A stretch of 64,000 nt of DNA from Halomonas sp. CUBES01 (GTDB lineage Bacteria > Pseudomonadota > Gammaproteobacteria > Pseudomonadales > Halomonadaceae): the NCBI RefSeq assembly GCF_020991005.1, contig NZ_JAJLLW010000002.1:372001-436000 (forward strand), written 5' to 3'. Shown here piece by piece: positions 22,681-31,032 of this stretch; position 1 is the first letter of the stretch; each line of letters opens with the position of its first letter. Under the pieces are notes generated by a model that searched no databases, was not told the DNA's origin, and saw nothing but the letters and a program-made list of their open reading frames with translations. The translations under genes were made by a program, and so were the position numbers.

Positions 22681-24789
22681 ATGCATCACTCTATCTTTCA
22701 TATGCGCAAGCTCACCAGTTCGGTGGCGCTTGCATCGCTTATCGCGCCTACGTTTGCCGCAGCCCAGCAAGCTGGCTCGCTCAGCAACGTCGAGCTGGAG
22801 GCCATGCAGGTGTTGGGCACCGCAGCGGATGCCATGGGCTATATCGAAGCGGAAAAACAGCCAAGCGTAGGCAAGCTGGACGCACCGCTGAACGAGCAGC
22901 CGTTCTCCATGTCGGTGGCGGATGAGCAGTTCATGCAGGATACCGGCAGCCATACGATTCAGGATGCGCTGCGCTATACCCCCGGGGTATACGCCGGCAA
23001 TTACGGTTTTGACACGCGCATCGACGGTGCCTCGGTACGCGGTATCGAAGCCGGTCGCTACCTGGACGGCCTGCGCCAGCTTTACGGCTCCTACAATTCA
23101 GTGCGCACCAATCCCTATGCACTGGAGAGTCTGGAGGTGCTGAAAGGGCCGTCTTCGATGCTCTACGGGCAGGCGGATCTGGGGGGTATTATCAACGGGG
23201 TATCCAAGCTGCCCGAAGAGGAACGCCAGGGCGAGGTCTGGGCGCAGTACGGCTCGCATAACCGCAAACAGCTGGCCGTGGATGTTACCGGGGCGGCGAA
23301 CGAGGACGGCACGCTGCTCTATCGCCTGGTGGCCCTGCAGCGCGACAGCGATACCCAGGTGGATCACGTCGAGGATGACGGTTATGTGGTGGCGCCTTCG
23401 CTGACCTGGCGACCCAGCGACGACACGGCAATTACCCTGCTGGTCAATCGCCAGGAGAATAAAGGCCAGGTATCGGCCCAGTTCCTGCCCCAGGCGGGGA
23501 CGCTGGAGCCGGGATCCCAAGGCTTTATTGGCTCGGAGCGGTTTGTCGGTGAACCGGGCTGGGATCGTTATGATCGCGAAAAAACCGAGGCCACGTTGTT
23601 TTTCGACCATCAGTTGAACCGGGACTGGGCGTTTTCCGCCACGGCGCGCTATACCGACTCCAGCACGGAAACCCGCGAGCACTGGGTGGATATCCCAAGC
23701 GTGCCCGACGCCAATGGAGAGGTCTCACGGACGATCTTTACTGCCGATGCCGCTACGCAAATATTCAATGTGGATGCGCGTCTGGAAGGCAATTTTGAGC
23801 TTGGAAATACCCAGCATAACCTTATCGCCGGTATCGACCGTCAGGACGCCCGCTGGGAGCAGGATCACTATGACTCGGTTCCTGGCGGCGGCGGTAACAT
23901 CGATATTTATAACCCTCAGTACGGCGATTTACAGCTGGACTCGCTGAACCCTTCAGATCGTCCCGATAATGAAATCGAGCAGGTAGGGATTTACCTGGCG
24001 GATCACATCGAAGTCGGCCCGGTGGTGGTGTCGGCGGGGCTACGCCATGATTGGGCGGAAAACCGCCAGCTGGCGGTGTCCGGATCTGATTCGGTCAGCG
24101 ACCAGGAAGCGACGACGGGACGCCTGGGGCTGATGTACCGGTTTGCTAATGGGGTGTCTCCCTACGTCAGCTATTCCGAAGCCTTCACCATGAACCTGGG
24201 CACCGACGGCACCGCAAACCCCAGTGCGCTTGAGCCTACGCGGGGCGAACAGGAAGAAGCGGGGGTCAAGTACCTGTCACCGGACAAGTCGCTGGCTATC
24301 AGCGCCGCGTATTTTGATATCACCCAGGAAAACCGGGTCAGCGATGGGGTGACCCCGGGGGGCGTTGAGCAAACCGGCGCGGTGATCGACGGCTGGGAGT
24401 TGCAGATCAACAAACGCTGGCAGGACTTTGAAACCCAACTGGGCTATACCCACATGAACGCCAACGACGATAGCAGCGGTGAGCGGCTTTCCGCCGTGGC
24501 CGAAAAACAAGCCTCGTGGTGGAACAAGCTGTACGTGGGCAACCACTGGCGGTTGGCGGCCGGGGTGCGCTACATCGGTGACAATGTGGGCTTTGGTGGC
24601 TCGCCGGTGGTGCCATCCGAGACGCTGTATGACGCCATGATCGGCTACACTGTCGGGCAGTGGGATATCAGCCTGGACGCCAAGAATCTGACCGACGAGG
24701 AGTTCATTTCCTGGTGCCGTTACGAAGGCGGGGACTGTGGCTACGGCGGACGGCGTAATGTGACAGCCAACGTCCGCTACCAATTCTAA
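22681..24789 (+). CDS. TonB-dependent siderophore receptor
   Basis: 702 residues from ATG 22681 (a second ATG 21 bases on is possible; neither has a strong ribosome site). A signal peptide ends near TFAAAQQ. The plug domain follows: LNEQPFSMSVADEQFMQDTG, DALRYTPGVYAGNYG, LESLEVLKGPSSMLYGQADL with GGIINGVSK, then a 22-strand barrel ending in NVRYQF with terminal Phe. LDAKNLTDEEFISWCRYEGG is the typical receptor C-terminal signature. This is the TIGR01783-type siderophore receptor group (ferrichrome/FhuA-FpvA like); which siderophore is not evident. Expression is probably Fur-repressed. No siderophore biosynthesis or ABC uptake genes are adjacent. Confidence 0.93.
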   Translation: MHHSIFHMRKLTSSVALASLIAPTFAAAQQAGSLSNVELEAMQVLGTAADAMGYIEAEKQPSVGKLDAPLNEQPFSMSVADEQFMQDTGSHTIQDALRYTPGVYAGNYGFDTRIDGASVRGIEAGRYLDGLRQLYGSYNSVRTNPYALESLEVLKGPSSMLYGQADLGGIINGVSKLPEEERQGEVWAQYGSHNRKQLAVDVTGAANEDGTLLYRLVALQRDSDTQVDHVEDDGYVVAPSLTWRPSDDTAITLLVNRQENKGQVSAQFLPQAGTLEPGSQGFIGSERFVGEPGWDRYDREKTEATLFFDHQLNRDWAFSATARYTDSSTETREHWVDIPSVPDANGEVSRTIFTADAATQIFNVDARLEGNFELGNTQHNLIAGIDRQDARWEQDHYDSVPGGGGNIDIYNPQYGDLQLDSLNPSDRPDNEIEQVGIYLADHIEVGPVVVSAGLRHDWAENRQLAVSGSDSVSDQEATTGRLGLMYRFANGVSPYVSYSEAFTMNLGTDGTANPSALEPTRGEQEEAGVKYLSPDKSLAISAAYFDITQENRVSDGVTPGGVEQTGAVIDGWELQINKRWQDFETQLGYTHMNANDDSSGERLSAVAEKQASWWNKLYVGNHWRLAAGVRYIGDNVGFGGSPVVPSETLYDAMIGYTVGQWDISLDAKNLTDEEFISWCRYEGGDCGYGGRRNVTANVRYQF

Positions 24790-24814
24790 GGATTTGAACG
24801 AGGCTGAAAAGCTA

Positions 24815-24842
24815 AAAAGGGGCGTCGAATGACGCCCCTTTT
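24815..24842. terminator. Bidirectional rho-independent terminator
   Basis: Perfect 12-bp stem AAAAGGGGCGTC / GACGCCCCTTTT with a GAAT loop, flanked by A and T runs so it works in both directions. It separates the convergent TonB receptor and DUF2798 genes. Confidence 0.9.
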
Positions 24843-24855
24843 GGCTTGGTGTGAT

Positions 24856-25101
24856 TCAGGCTTTGTCCCGCTCGGGCGGCCGCTTCACCAGCAGGGTGAC
24901 GAGCCGGCGCACAATGGGCAACACCAGATTGATGACCGGAAAGGCCACGACGAAAGCAAACAGCCAGGCTTCCAGCCAAATCATCACAATGCCGTCGACA
25001 AGGCCGATATTGTAGAGCGTAATCACCAGGGACATAACGCCTGACATGAACAGCGCCATCAAGAAGGTAAACAGCAACTGGCTATACTTAGGATCAATCA
25101 T
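24856..25101 (-). CDS. Small membrane protein, DUF2798 family
   Basis: 81 residues if the ATG at 25101 is used, which has AGAGGGG at the right distance; an ATG 15 bases earlier is an alternative. Two hydrophobic helices (LLFTFLMALFMSGVMSLVIT and WLEAWLFAFVVAFPVINLVL) separated by YNIGLVDGIVMI, and a basic C-terminus RRLVTLLVKRPPERDKA, match the DUF2798 family of two-helix inner-membrane proteins with unknown role. It is convergent with the TonB receptor and shares its terminator. Confidence 0.82.
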   Translation of the reverse strand: MIDPKYSQLLFTFLMALFMSGVMSLVITLYNIGLVDGIVMIWLEAWLFAFVVAFPVINLVLPIVRRLVTLLVKRPPERDKA

Positions 25102-25201
25102 GATGCCCCTCTTCATACGGCGAAGCTTATACACAGCATGACGCAAAACGGCCCGTGATTGGGCCGCCTGGGATAACGCTCATGCAAATGCGCAAGCGTC
25201 A

Positions 25202-26062
25202 TTATTGCTTGTCTTGGGTGCGATATTCAAAGTCGCTGGCATCATGGCGTTCATGCAGCTGCTCATGGGGCTCGCCCCAGGTGCGGTTGACCATGCGGCC
25301 ACGCTTGACGGCCGGGCGCTCGTCGATCTCTTCGGTCCAGCGGATGACGTTCTGGTAGGTGTGCGCTTCCAGGAACTCGGCCGCTTCGTAGACCCGGTTC
25401 TTGACCAGAGCGCCGTACCAGGGATGGATCGCCATGTCGGCAATGGTGTACTCATCGCCGGCCATGAAGCGGTTTTCCGCCAGGTGGCGGTCGAGTACAT
25501 CCAACTGACGCTTTACTTCCATGGTGTAGCGGTCAATCGGGTACTGGTAGCTCTCTGGGGCATAGGCGTAAAAGTGGCCAAACCCGCCGCCCAGCATGGG
25601 CGCGCTGCCCATCTGCCAAAACAGCCATGACAGGCATTCGGTGCGTGCTGCCGGGTCGCTGGGCAGGAAAGCGCCAAACTTTTCGGACAGGTAGAGCAGA
25701 ATCGCGCCGGACTCGAACACCCGCTGGGGAGGCGTAGTGCTGTGATCCATCAGGGCGGGAATCTTGGAATTGGGGTTCACCTCGACAAAACCGCTGCTGA
25801 ACTGGTCGCCCTCGCCAATCTGGATCAGGTGGGCATCGTACTCAGCGCCGCTGATGCCTTTTTCGAGCAGCTCTTCGAGCATCACGGTGACCTTCACCCC
25901 GTTGGGCGTGGCCAGCGAATAAAGCTGCAACGGGTGCTTACCGACCGGTAGCGGTTTGTCATGAGTCGCGCCCGCTACAGGGCGGTTGATGTTGGCAAAT
26001 TTGCCGCCGTTGCCAGGTTCCCATTTCCAGACGCGTGGTGGGGTGTAGGTGTTGTCGCTCAT
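25202..26062 (-). CDS. yghU: YghU-type glutathione S-transferase (disulfide-bond reductase)
   Basis: 286 residues from ATG 26062, with AGGAGGGC upstream. Strong YghU/Ure2p-like signatures: YTPPRVWKWEPGNGGKFANI at the N-terminus, the thioredoxin-fold segment LQLYSLATPNGVKVTVMLEE, VNPNSKIPALMDHS (cis-Pro and glutathione contacts), and RMVNRTWGEPHEQLHERHDA at the end. E. coli YghU binds two glutathiones and reduces disulfides or organic peroxides. Length matches E. coli (288). Next to ohr/ohrR on the same strand, it fits a thiol and peroxide defence neighbourhood, though an 85-base gap suggests its own transcription. Confidence 0.93.
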   Translation of the reverse strand: MSDNTYTPPRVWKWEPGNGGKFANINRPVAGATHDKPLPVGKHPLQLYSLATPNGVKVTVMLEELLEKGISGAEYDAHLIQIGEGDQFSSGFVEVNPNSKIPALMDHSTTPPQRVFESGAILLYLSEKFGAFLPSDPAARTECLSWLFWQMGSAPMLGGGFGHFYAYAPESYQYPIDRYTMEVKRQLDVLDRHLAENRFMAGDEYTIADMAIHPWYGALVKNRVYEAAEFLEAHTYQNVIRWTEEIDERPAVKRGRMVNRTWGEPHEQLHERHDASDFEYRTQDKQ

Positions 26063-26147
26063 CTTGCCCTCCTGTCAATCAATGCAAACAATGCAAAACC
26101 ACCGCTTGATGCACAAGCGGTGGCTGATGGTTCGCCGACTATTGACC

Positions 26148-26573
26148 TTATACCAGCGTCAGGGTGACGTCGATATTGTCGCGCGTGGCGTTGGAGTAGG
26201 GGCATACCACGTGGGCTTTATCGACCAGCATTTGCGCGACGTCCTTCTCAAGCCCCGGCAAGCTGATTTTCAGCTCGACTTCGATACCGAAGCCGGTGGG
26301 AATGGCACCAATGCCGACGTGTCCGTCGATCTGGGTGTCGTCCGGAAGCTTCACTTTTTCCTGACCGGCGACATGCTTGAGGGCGCCCAGGAAGCATGCG
26401 GAATAACCCGCAGCGAACAGCTGCTCAGGGTTGGTGCCGTCACCGCCCGGGCCGCCGAGCTCCTTGGGGGTGCTCAGTTTGACGTCCAGCGCGCCGTCTG
26501 ATGACTTGGCATGGCCCTCACGGCCACCGGTGGCCGTGGCATGGGCACGGTAAGCAATTTGTTCGATCGACAT
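26148..26573 (-). CDS. ohr: Organic hydroperoxide resistance protein Ohr
   Basis: 141 residues from ATG 26573, with AGGGAGT 9 bases upstream; a TTG two codons earlier is less likely. It is an Ohr/OsmC-fold thiol peroxidase: the two reactive cysteines lie in [14 protein letters not shown] and [14 protein letters not shown], and the catalytic Arg-Glu network region is [20 protein letters not shown]. Ohr reduces fatty-acid and other organic hydroperoxides using lipoylated proteins. Its regulator OhrR is the next upstream gene, read in the same direction, leaving a 137-base gap that should hold the ohr promoter and OhrR operator. Confidence 0.95.
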   Translation of the reverse strand: MSIEQIAYRAHATATGGREGHAKSSDGALDVKLSTPKELGGPGGDGTNPEQLFAAGYSACFLGALKHVAGQEKVKLPDDTQIDGHVGIGAIPTGFGIEVELKISLPGLEKDVAQMLVDKAHVVCPYSNATRDNIDVTLTLV

Positions 26574-26661
26574 CGTCAATACTCCCTGAATAACACGATG
26601 GAAAAGATATACCCACCATGTACGTTGCGTGGTGTCATTATTAACTTAGTACAGCTTTTGT

Positions 26662-26671
26662 TTGCGCGCAA
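26662..26671. promoter_or_regulatory. Candidate OhrR operator palindrome
   Basis: Perfect 10-bp palindrome TTGCGCGCAA inside the larger inverted repeat TTAACTT (26641) ... AAGTTAA (26670), between ohrR and ohr. Position and symmetry suit the OhrR site for ohr. The same decamer also occurs at 22621-22630 before the TonB receptor, so it is not unique. Confidence 0.4.
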
Positions 26672-26710
26672 GTTAAAAGGCCAAATATTGTCTTTCTTGC
26701 CTCAACCGGG

Positions 26711-27160
26711 CTATTGGTTCTGCTGCAGCTTGTCGCGCAGTTCGACAAGGTCGTCTTTCAACTGGGTCAGCGCTTCGATGGACTGCTCGCTGGTATTCAC
26801 CACGCAGCTGGGGATGTGACGTGCCTGTTCGCGCATGGCACGGCCTCGGTCGGTAAGAAATAGCTCCACGACGCGTTCATCCTGGCGGCTGCGTTGCCTG
26901 CTCAGCAGTTGGTCGGCTTCCAGCCGTTTCAGAAGGGGGGTGACCGATCCAGGATCAGTGAGTAACCGCTTGCTCAGGGTGCTGACGGTAATGCCGTCTT
27001 CCTGCCACAACACCAGCATGGCCAGGTATTGGGGATAGGTCAGGCCCAGCTCCTTGAGCAGCGGTTTATACACCTTGGTCATCATCAAGGAAGTGGAATA
27101 AAGCGCGAAGCAAAGCTGGTTGTCGAGCTCCAGCTCGCTACAGGTCGGGGCGTCGGCCAT
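26711..27160 (-). CDS. ohrR: MarR-family organic peroxide sensor OhrR
   Basis: 149 residues from ATG 27160. The peroxide-sensing cysteine of OhrR is present at residue 17 in ELDNQLCFALYSTSLMMTK, followed by the two Tyr-bearing helix regions (LTYPQYLAMLVLWQEDGI) and a MarR winged helix with STLSKRLLTDPGSVTPLLKR and the wing SRQDERVVELFLTDRG. Oxidation of the Cys releases DNA and induces ohr. Only the N-terminal cysteine is obvious, so this looks like a one-Cys OhrR unless a further Cys near CVVNTSEQ (residue about 119) takes part, as in two-Cys OhrR proteins. Placed directly upstream of ohr, the usual arrangement. Confidence 0.93.
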   Translation of the reverse strand: MADAPTCSELELDNQLCFALYSTSLMMTKVYKPLLKELGLTYPQYLAMLVLWQEDGITVSTLSKRLLTDPGSVTPLLKRLEADQLLSRQRSRQDERVVELFLTDRGRAMREQARHIPSCVVNTSEQSIEALTQLKDDLVELRDKLQQNQ

Positions 27161-27255
27161 GAAGGCTCCAAACGAAATGCGTCATTCTAATGTAGCGTGA
27201 TCGGCCGTGGGCTGGCTAGCACTCTATACCTTGGTCGTAATTTGTCTGATTGGCT

Positions 27256-27284
27256 TTGACAGCATAGAGGCGGGTGGCTAGCCT
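27256..27284 (+). promoter_or_regulatory. Predicted promoter of the gluconate TRAP operon
   Basis: -35 TTGACA at 27256-27261, 17 bases, then TAGCCT at 27279-27284 as a weak -10. The GntR-type palindrome starts 12 bases further on, where bound repressor would block transcription. Confidence 0.45.
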
Positions 27285-27296
27285 TCACCTATCAAA

Positions 27297-27310
27297 TGTT
27301 ACCGGTAACA
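27297..27310. promoter_or_regulatory. GntR-type operator
   Basis: Perfect 14-bp palindrome TGTTACCGGTAACA, with the central CG step typical of LacI-family operators and closely resembling gluconate-repressor GntR sites. The gntR gene itself is four genes downstream, so this is most likely its operator for the whole gluconate operon. Confidence 0.75.
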
Positions 27311-27415
27311 AAAAGACCTCAGTCGCTGTTGCCGGGGCAGCGTTTCTCGGTAGCGATGGCTGACGTCGCTATCTACTTGCATGATCAACAACAACGACTC
27401 GCTTGGAGACACGTC

Positions 27416-28489
27416 ATGACTGCAATTTGGCGCAACACGCTTACCCTGGTTGGCGCGACCACCCTGACGATGGGCATGGCCCACGCCCAGAGCCCGGAGC
27501 TGTCCGACCCGCCGGAAATCGATGGGGAAGTGGTCGGCGACCACGGCTCCCACACCCTGCGCATGGGCATCGGCCTGTCGGAGAATTCACCGCAGTATAT
27601 TTCCAGCCAGTATTTCGGCAAGATTCTCGAGCAGCGCACCGATGGGCGTATCACCGTCAACGTTTTCCCCAACAGCCAGCTGGGCGATGACGTACAAATG
27701 CTCGAAATGCTGCAGACCGGCACGCTGGATATGACCTATCCCTCGAGTTCGGCCGCCACCAGCTACGTCGAAGAACTTGCCGTTTTTGACCTGCCTTTTT
27801 TGCTACCTAGCCGGGAAGCCGCCATTGAGGTCCTGCAAAGCGATGTGGCGCTTGAACTGCTGGAAGGCTTTGAAGACTCCGGCCTGAAGCCGCTGGCCTT
27901 TTCCGAGAACGGCTACCGCCAGCTGTCCAACAGTGCACGTCCGGTCGAAACGCCGGAAGACGTTGCCGGTCTTGATGTGCGCGGTTTGAGCGTGCGCACC
28001 ATGGAAAACCCGGTTCACCTGGATATCTGGGAAACCCTGGGCGCCAACCCCACACCGATGGCGTTTGGCGAGCTTTTCTCGGCGATGGAGCAAGGTGTTG
28101 TCGACGGCCAGGAAAACCCCTGGAGCACCATCCTGACATCCAACTTCCACGAAGTGCAGGATTACGGCACCGAGACACGCCACGTTTACACGCCGTTCAT
28201 CATGATGCTTTCCGAGCGTACCTGGGACAGCATGGCGCCTGAGTACCAGGAGGTGGTGATGGAAGCGGCGCGTCAGTCAGCCGAGTATGAAATCCAGCTG
28301 TCGGCCGAGTACGACGAATGGTCACGCGAGCAGCTTGAAGAGCGCGGCATGCAAATCACCCGCCTGAATGACGAACAGCTGGCGGCCTTCCAGGAAGCGG
28401 TTCAGCCGGTATACGAAAAGTGGGCGCCGCGGATTGGTGAAGACCTGATCGAAGACATCCAGGCGATTGTCGACGACAGCACCGAATAA
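27416..28489 (+). CDS. TRAP transporter substrate-binding protein (DctP family), probably for gluconate
   Basis: 357 residues from ATG 27416 with GGAGA upstream. A signal peptide ends near MAHAQSPE. The DctP fold is seen in LRMGIGLSENSPQYISSQYF, DGRITVNVFPNSQLGDDVQM, DLPFLLPSREAA and FGELFSAMEQGVVDGQENPW, the last being the family signature with the ligand-contacting Asn; RGLSVRTMENPVH contains the conserved carboxylate-binding Arg. It captures an organic acid in the periplasm for DctQM. Gluconokinase and GntR follow in the same direction, so D-gluconate or a related sugar acid is the likely ligand (inference). Confidence 0.92.
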   Translation: MTAIWRNTLTLVGATTLTMGMAHAQSPELSDPPEIDGEVVGDHGSHTLRMGIGLSENSPQYISSQYFGKILEQRTDGRITVNVFPNSQLGDDVQMLEMLQTGTLDMTYPSSSAATSYVEELAVFDLPFLLPSREAAIEVLQSDVALELLEGFEDSGLKPLAFSENGYRQLSNSARPVETPEDVAGLDVRGLSVRTMENPVHLDIWETLGANPTPMAFGELFSAMEQGVVDGQENPWSTILTSNFHEVQDYGTETRHVYTPFIMMLSERTWDSMAPEYQEVVMEAARQSAEYEIQLSAEYDEWSREQLEERGMQITRLNDEQLAAFQEAVQPVYEKWAPRIGEDLIEDIQAIVDDSTE

Positions 28490-28509
28490 CCTTTCCTTCA
28501 GCCAGTGAT

Positions 28510-28533
28510 CGGGCAGGCCCATGGGCCTGCCCG
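28510..28533 (+). terminator. 24-bp perfect palindrome between dctP and dctQ (attenuator-type hairpin)
   Basis: Both halves read CGGGCAGGCCCA on their own strands, giving a fully self-complementary G+C-rich hairpin 21 bases after the dctP stop and 26 before dctQ. There is no T run, so it probably protects the dctP mRNA 3' end or slows polymerase, giving more binding protein than membrane subunits, rather than stopping transcription. Confidence 0.55.
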
Positions 28534-28558
28534 AGTTGTCAGTATCCTCGGAGTGACC

Positions 28559-29140
28559 ATGACGACCTCGCATACCGACCCCGTGATTGAAGATCCTTCG
28601 GTGTACCTGGATGATCCCAATCGTAAACAGCTGGAGCTTGATACCGACACCCGCCAGGGGCCGGCCGTATTTCGCTGGATCACCCTGGGAATGGAATATC
28701 TCATCGCGGCGCTGCTGGTGGCACTGATCGTGGCGGTCTCGAGCAACGTGATTGGCCGTGCGGCATTCAATCATTCGGTGCCCTGGGCGGACGAGCTGGC
28801 CCGCATGCTGTTTATCTGGCTGGTCTTTATTGGCGCTGCCGCCGCCTTTGCACGCTATGAACATATCGCGGTGGACGCGCTGGTGCGCCGCCTGCCGGTG
28901 CGCGTTGCCCACGTACTGTATTTCATTCAGCACCTGATCATTACCGCGCTGATGGGCGTCATGCTGGTGGGGGGATATCAGGTGATCGCCAGCTCCAGCG
29001 GTCGGTCGGCGATCCTGAACGTGCCGTTGAGCCTGATCAGTCTTTCGCTGGTGCTGTGTGTGCTGTTCATTGCCGTGGTGTCGCTGTGGCGCATGTGGGT
29101 CAGTCTTTGCATTATCCTTACGCCAGGGCAGGGGAGCTAG
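28559..29140 (+). CDS. TRAP transporter small permease DctQ
   Basis: 193 residues from ATG 28559 with CGGAG upstream. Four membrane helices, with the DctQ signature FNHSVPWADELARMLFIWLV and GAAAAFARYEHIAVDALVRR after the second helix. It holds the large permease in the complex. The N-terminal cytoplasmic stretch of about 40 residues (acidic, ending LDTDTRQGP) is longer than in many DctQ proteins. The dctM start follows 3 bases after the stop, so the two are co-translated closely. Confidence 0.92.
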   Translation: MTTSHTDPVIEDPSVYLDDPNRKQLELDTDTRQGPAVFRWITLGMEYLIAALLVALIVAVSSNVIGRAAFNHSVPWADELARMLFIWLVFIGAAAAFARYEHIAVDALVRRLPVRVAHVLYFIQHLIITALMGVMLVGGYQVIASSSGRSAILNVPLSLISLSLVLCVLFIAVVSLWRMWVSLCIILTPGQGS

Positions 29141-29143
29141 ATC

Positions 29144-30424
29144 ATGTTATGGATTTTTCTGGGTATTTTATTGGTATCCATTGCGCTGGGTCTGCCCATT
29201 GCCTTTGGTCTGGGCGTAGCGGCGCTGGTCATGGCGGTACTCTCGGACATTCCGCTGTCGATCATGATCGAACAGTCTATCCGCGGGGTGAACAGCTTCC
29301 CGCTGCTGGCCATCCCGTTCTTCATTCTGGTGGGTGAAGTGATGAGCCAGGGCGGCATCGCGCGGCGGTTGATGGAGCTGGCCGGAGCGCTGGTGGGCTT
29401 CATGCGCGGCGGCCTGGGGCAAGTGGCGATCACCGGCTCGATGTTTTTTGGCGGCATCAGCGGCTCGGCGGTCGCCGACACGGCGGCCACCGGCGCCATG
29501 ATGATCCCCTCGATGAAACAGCAGGGCTACAGCGCCGCCAATGCCACGGCGATCAATACCGTGTCGTCGGTCATCGGGATTATCATTCCGCCATCTATTC
29601 CGCTGATTCTCTACGGTATAGTGACCGAAACCTCGATCAGCCGTCTGTTCATTGCCGGTATCGTACCGGGCATGATGATCGGCTTTGCGCTGATGGTGAC
29701 GACCTTTATTCTCGCCAGCAAGCAGGGTGGCGGGGTGCGCAAATTCCGTTGGGATGTGCTGTGGAAAGCCTTCAAGGACGCCTGGCTGGCGCTAGTGCTG
29801 CCGTTCATCGTGATCGGCGGCATCATTGGCGGCATCTTTACCGCCACCGAGGCGGCCGTTGCGGCACTGCTCTACGCCCTGGCGATCTCGCTGCTGGTCT
29901 ACCGGGAGTTCAGCATCAAGGCGTTGGGCGGTATGCTGGTGCGCACCGCTCGGCTCACTGGCATGGTGATGATGCTGCTGGCTTTTGCTACTGTCATTGC
30001 CTGGTTCCTGACCATCAATATGGTGCCGCAGACCCTAGTCACCCAGGTGCAGTCGATTACTCAGGATCCCTTCCTGCTGCTGCTGATCGTGGCAGTTCTG
30101 TTGCTGCTGGTGGGGTTTGTGATGGATCTGACGCCGGCCATGGTCATCATGGCGCCGATGCTGGCGCCCATCGTCACCTCGGTAGGGGTGGATCCGGTCT
30201 ACTTCGGGGTGCTGATGGCCTTCATCCTGGGCGTGGGGCTGCTCACGCCGCCGGTGGGCACCTGCCTTTACGTAGGCTGTGGTGTCGGCAAGGTATCGAT
30301 GGAGTCGCTGGTGCGTGCCATGTTGCCCTACTACGCGGCACTGCTGGTGGTGCTGGTGATCCTGATCGCCTTCCCGGGCGTCGTGACCTGGCTACCTGAT
30401 CTTACCGCTGTGCGCGGCAACTAA
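29144..30424 (+). CDS. TRAP transporter large permease DctM
   Basis: 426 residues from ATG 29144 with GGGGAG upstream. Typical DctM of about 12 helices: IEQSIRGVNSFPLLAIPFFI, MELAGALVGFMRGGLGQVAI, GGISGSAVADTAATGAMMIP, IGIIIPPSIPLILYGIVTE and LGVGLLTPPVGTCLYVGCGV are the family's conserved loops. It carries the substrate across the inner membrane using a sodium gradient, which suits a halophile. Followed after 10 bases by gluconokinase, indicating a gluconate or related aldonate uptake operon. Confidence 0.94.
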   Translation: MLWIFLGILLVSIALGLPIAFGLGVAALVMAVLSDIPLSIMIEQSIRGVNSFPLLAIPFFILVGEVMSQGGIARRLMELAGALVGFMRGGLGQVAITGSMFFGGISGSAVADTAATGAMMIPSMKQQGYSAANATAINTVSSVIGIIIPPSIPLILYGIVTETSISRLFIAGIVPGMMIGFALMVTTFILASKQGGGVRKFRWDVLWKAFKDAWLALVLPFIVIGGIIGGIFTATEAAVAALLYALAISLLVYREFSIKALGGMLVRTARLTGMVMMLLAFATVIAWFLTINMVPQTLVTQVQSITQDPFLLLLIVAVLLLLVGFVMDLTPAMVIMAPMLAPIVTSVGVDPVYFGVLMAFILGVGLLTPPVGTCLYVGCGVGKVSMESLVRAMLPYYAALLVVLVILIAFPGVVTWLPDLTAVRGN

Positions 30425-30434
30425 GGGGCATAGC

Positions 30435-30962
30435 GTGGAAAAGGTTTCACAACGCATTCTCGTCATGGGCGTGTCGGGCGCGGGAAAATCGCATATCGGT
30501 AAGCAGCTGGCGGCCGCGCTAGGCGCGCCCTTTATTGACGGCGACGATCATCACTCGCCTGCCAACGTGGCCAAGATGGCCAGCGGACAGCCGCTCAACG
30601 ACGACGATCGCCGCGAATGGCTCGACACGCTTGCCGATCTGTTTGCCGACTATTATCGTCAGGATCGCTCGGTGGTGATTGCCTGCTCGGGGCTGAAAAA
30701 ACGCTACCGTGACCGGCTGCGAGCGGGCGATCCGGGGCTGCGTATTCTGTATCTGGAGGGCAGCCGTGAACTGCTGCGTGAGCGGCTGAGCGAGCGGGCG
30801 GATCATTTTTTCAAGGGGGACGGCATGCTGGCAAGCCAGTTGGCCGACCTGGAGCCGCCTGGCCCCCTGGAGGCGGTCAGCCTGTCGATTGCGTTAACAC
30901 CCAGTCAGATTGTGCGCGACTTCCTGGCCACGCTGCCCACCTCGGCCAGTCTATCCCGCTAG
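30435..30962 (+). CDS. gntK: Gluconokinase
   Basis: 175 residues from GTG 30435, with AAGGGG upstream. GntK/IdnK-type P-loop kinase: Walker A LVMGVSGAGKSHIGKQLA, the substrate motif FIDGDDHHSPANVAKMASGQ (continuing PLNDDDRREWLD), VIACSGLKKRYRDRLR, and LYLEGSRELLRERLSER. It phosphorylates gluconate to 6-phosphogluconate, feeding the Entner-Doudoroff or pentose phosphate route. Length matches E. coli GntK (175). It lies between the TRAP permease and gntR, confirming the operon theme. Confidence 0.96.
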   Translation: MEKVSQRILVMGVSGAGKSHIGKQLAAALGAPFIDGDDHHSPANVAKMASGQPLNDDDRREWLDTLADLFADYYRQDRSVVIACSGLKKRYRDRLRAGDPGLRILYLEGSRELLRERLSERADHFFKGDGMLASQLADLEPPGPLEAVSLSIALTPSQIVRDFLATLPTSASLSR

Positions 30963-31032
30963 GCGGGTATCGCGCCGGGGCCAGGGCTTCGTTAGGCTAG
31001 GGCCCTGTAAACAGGTTGTAGAAGGCTCTCGT

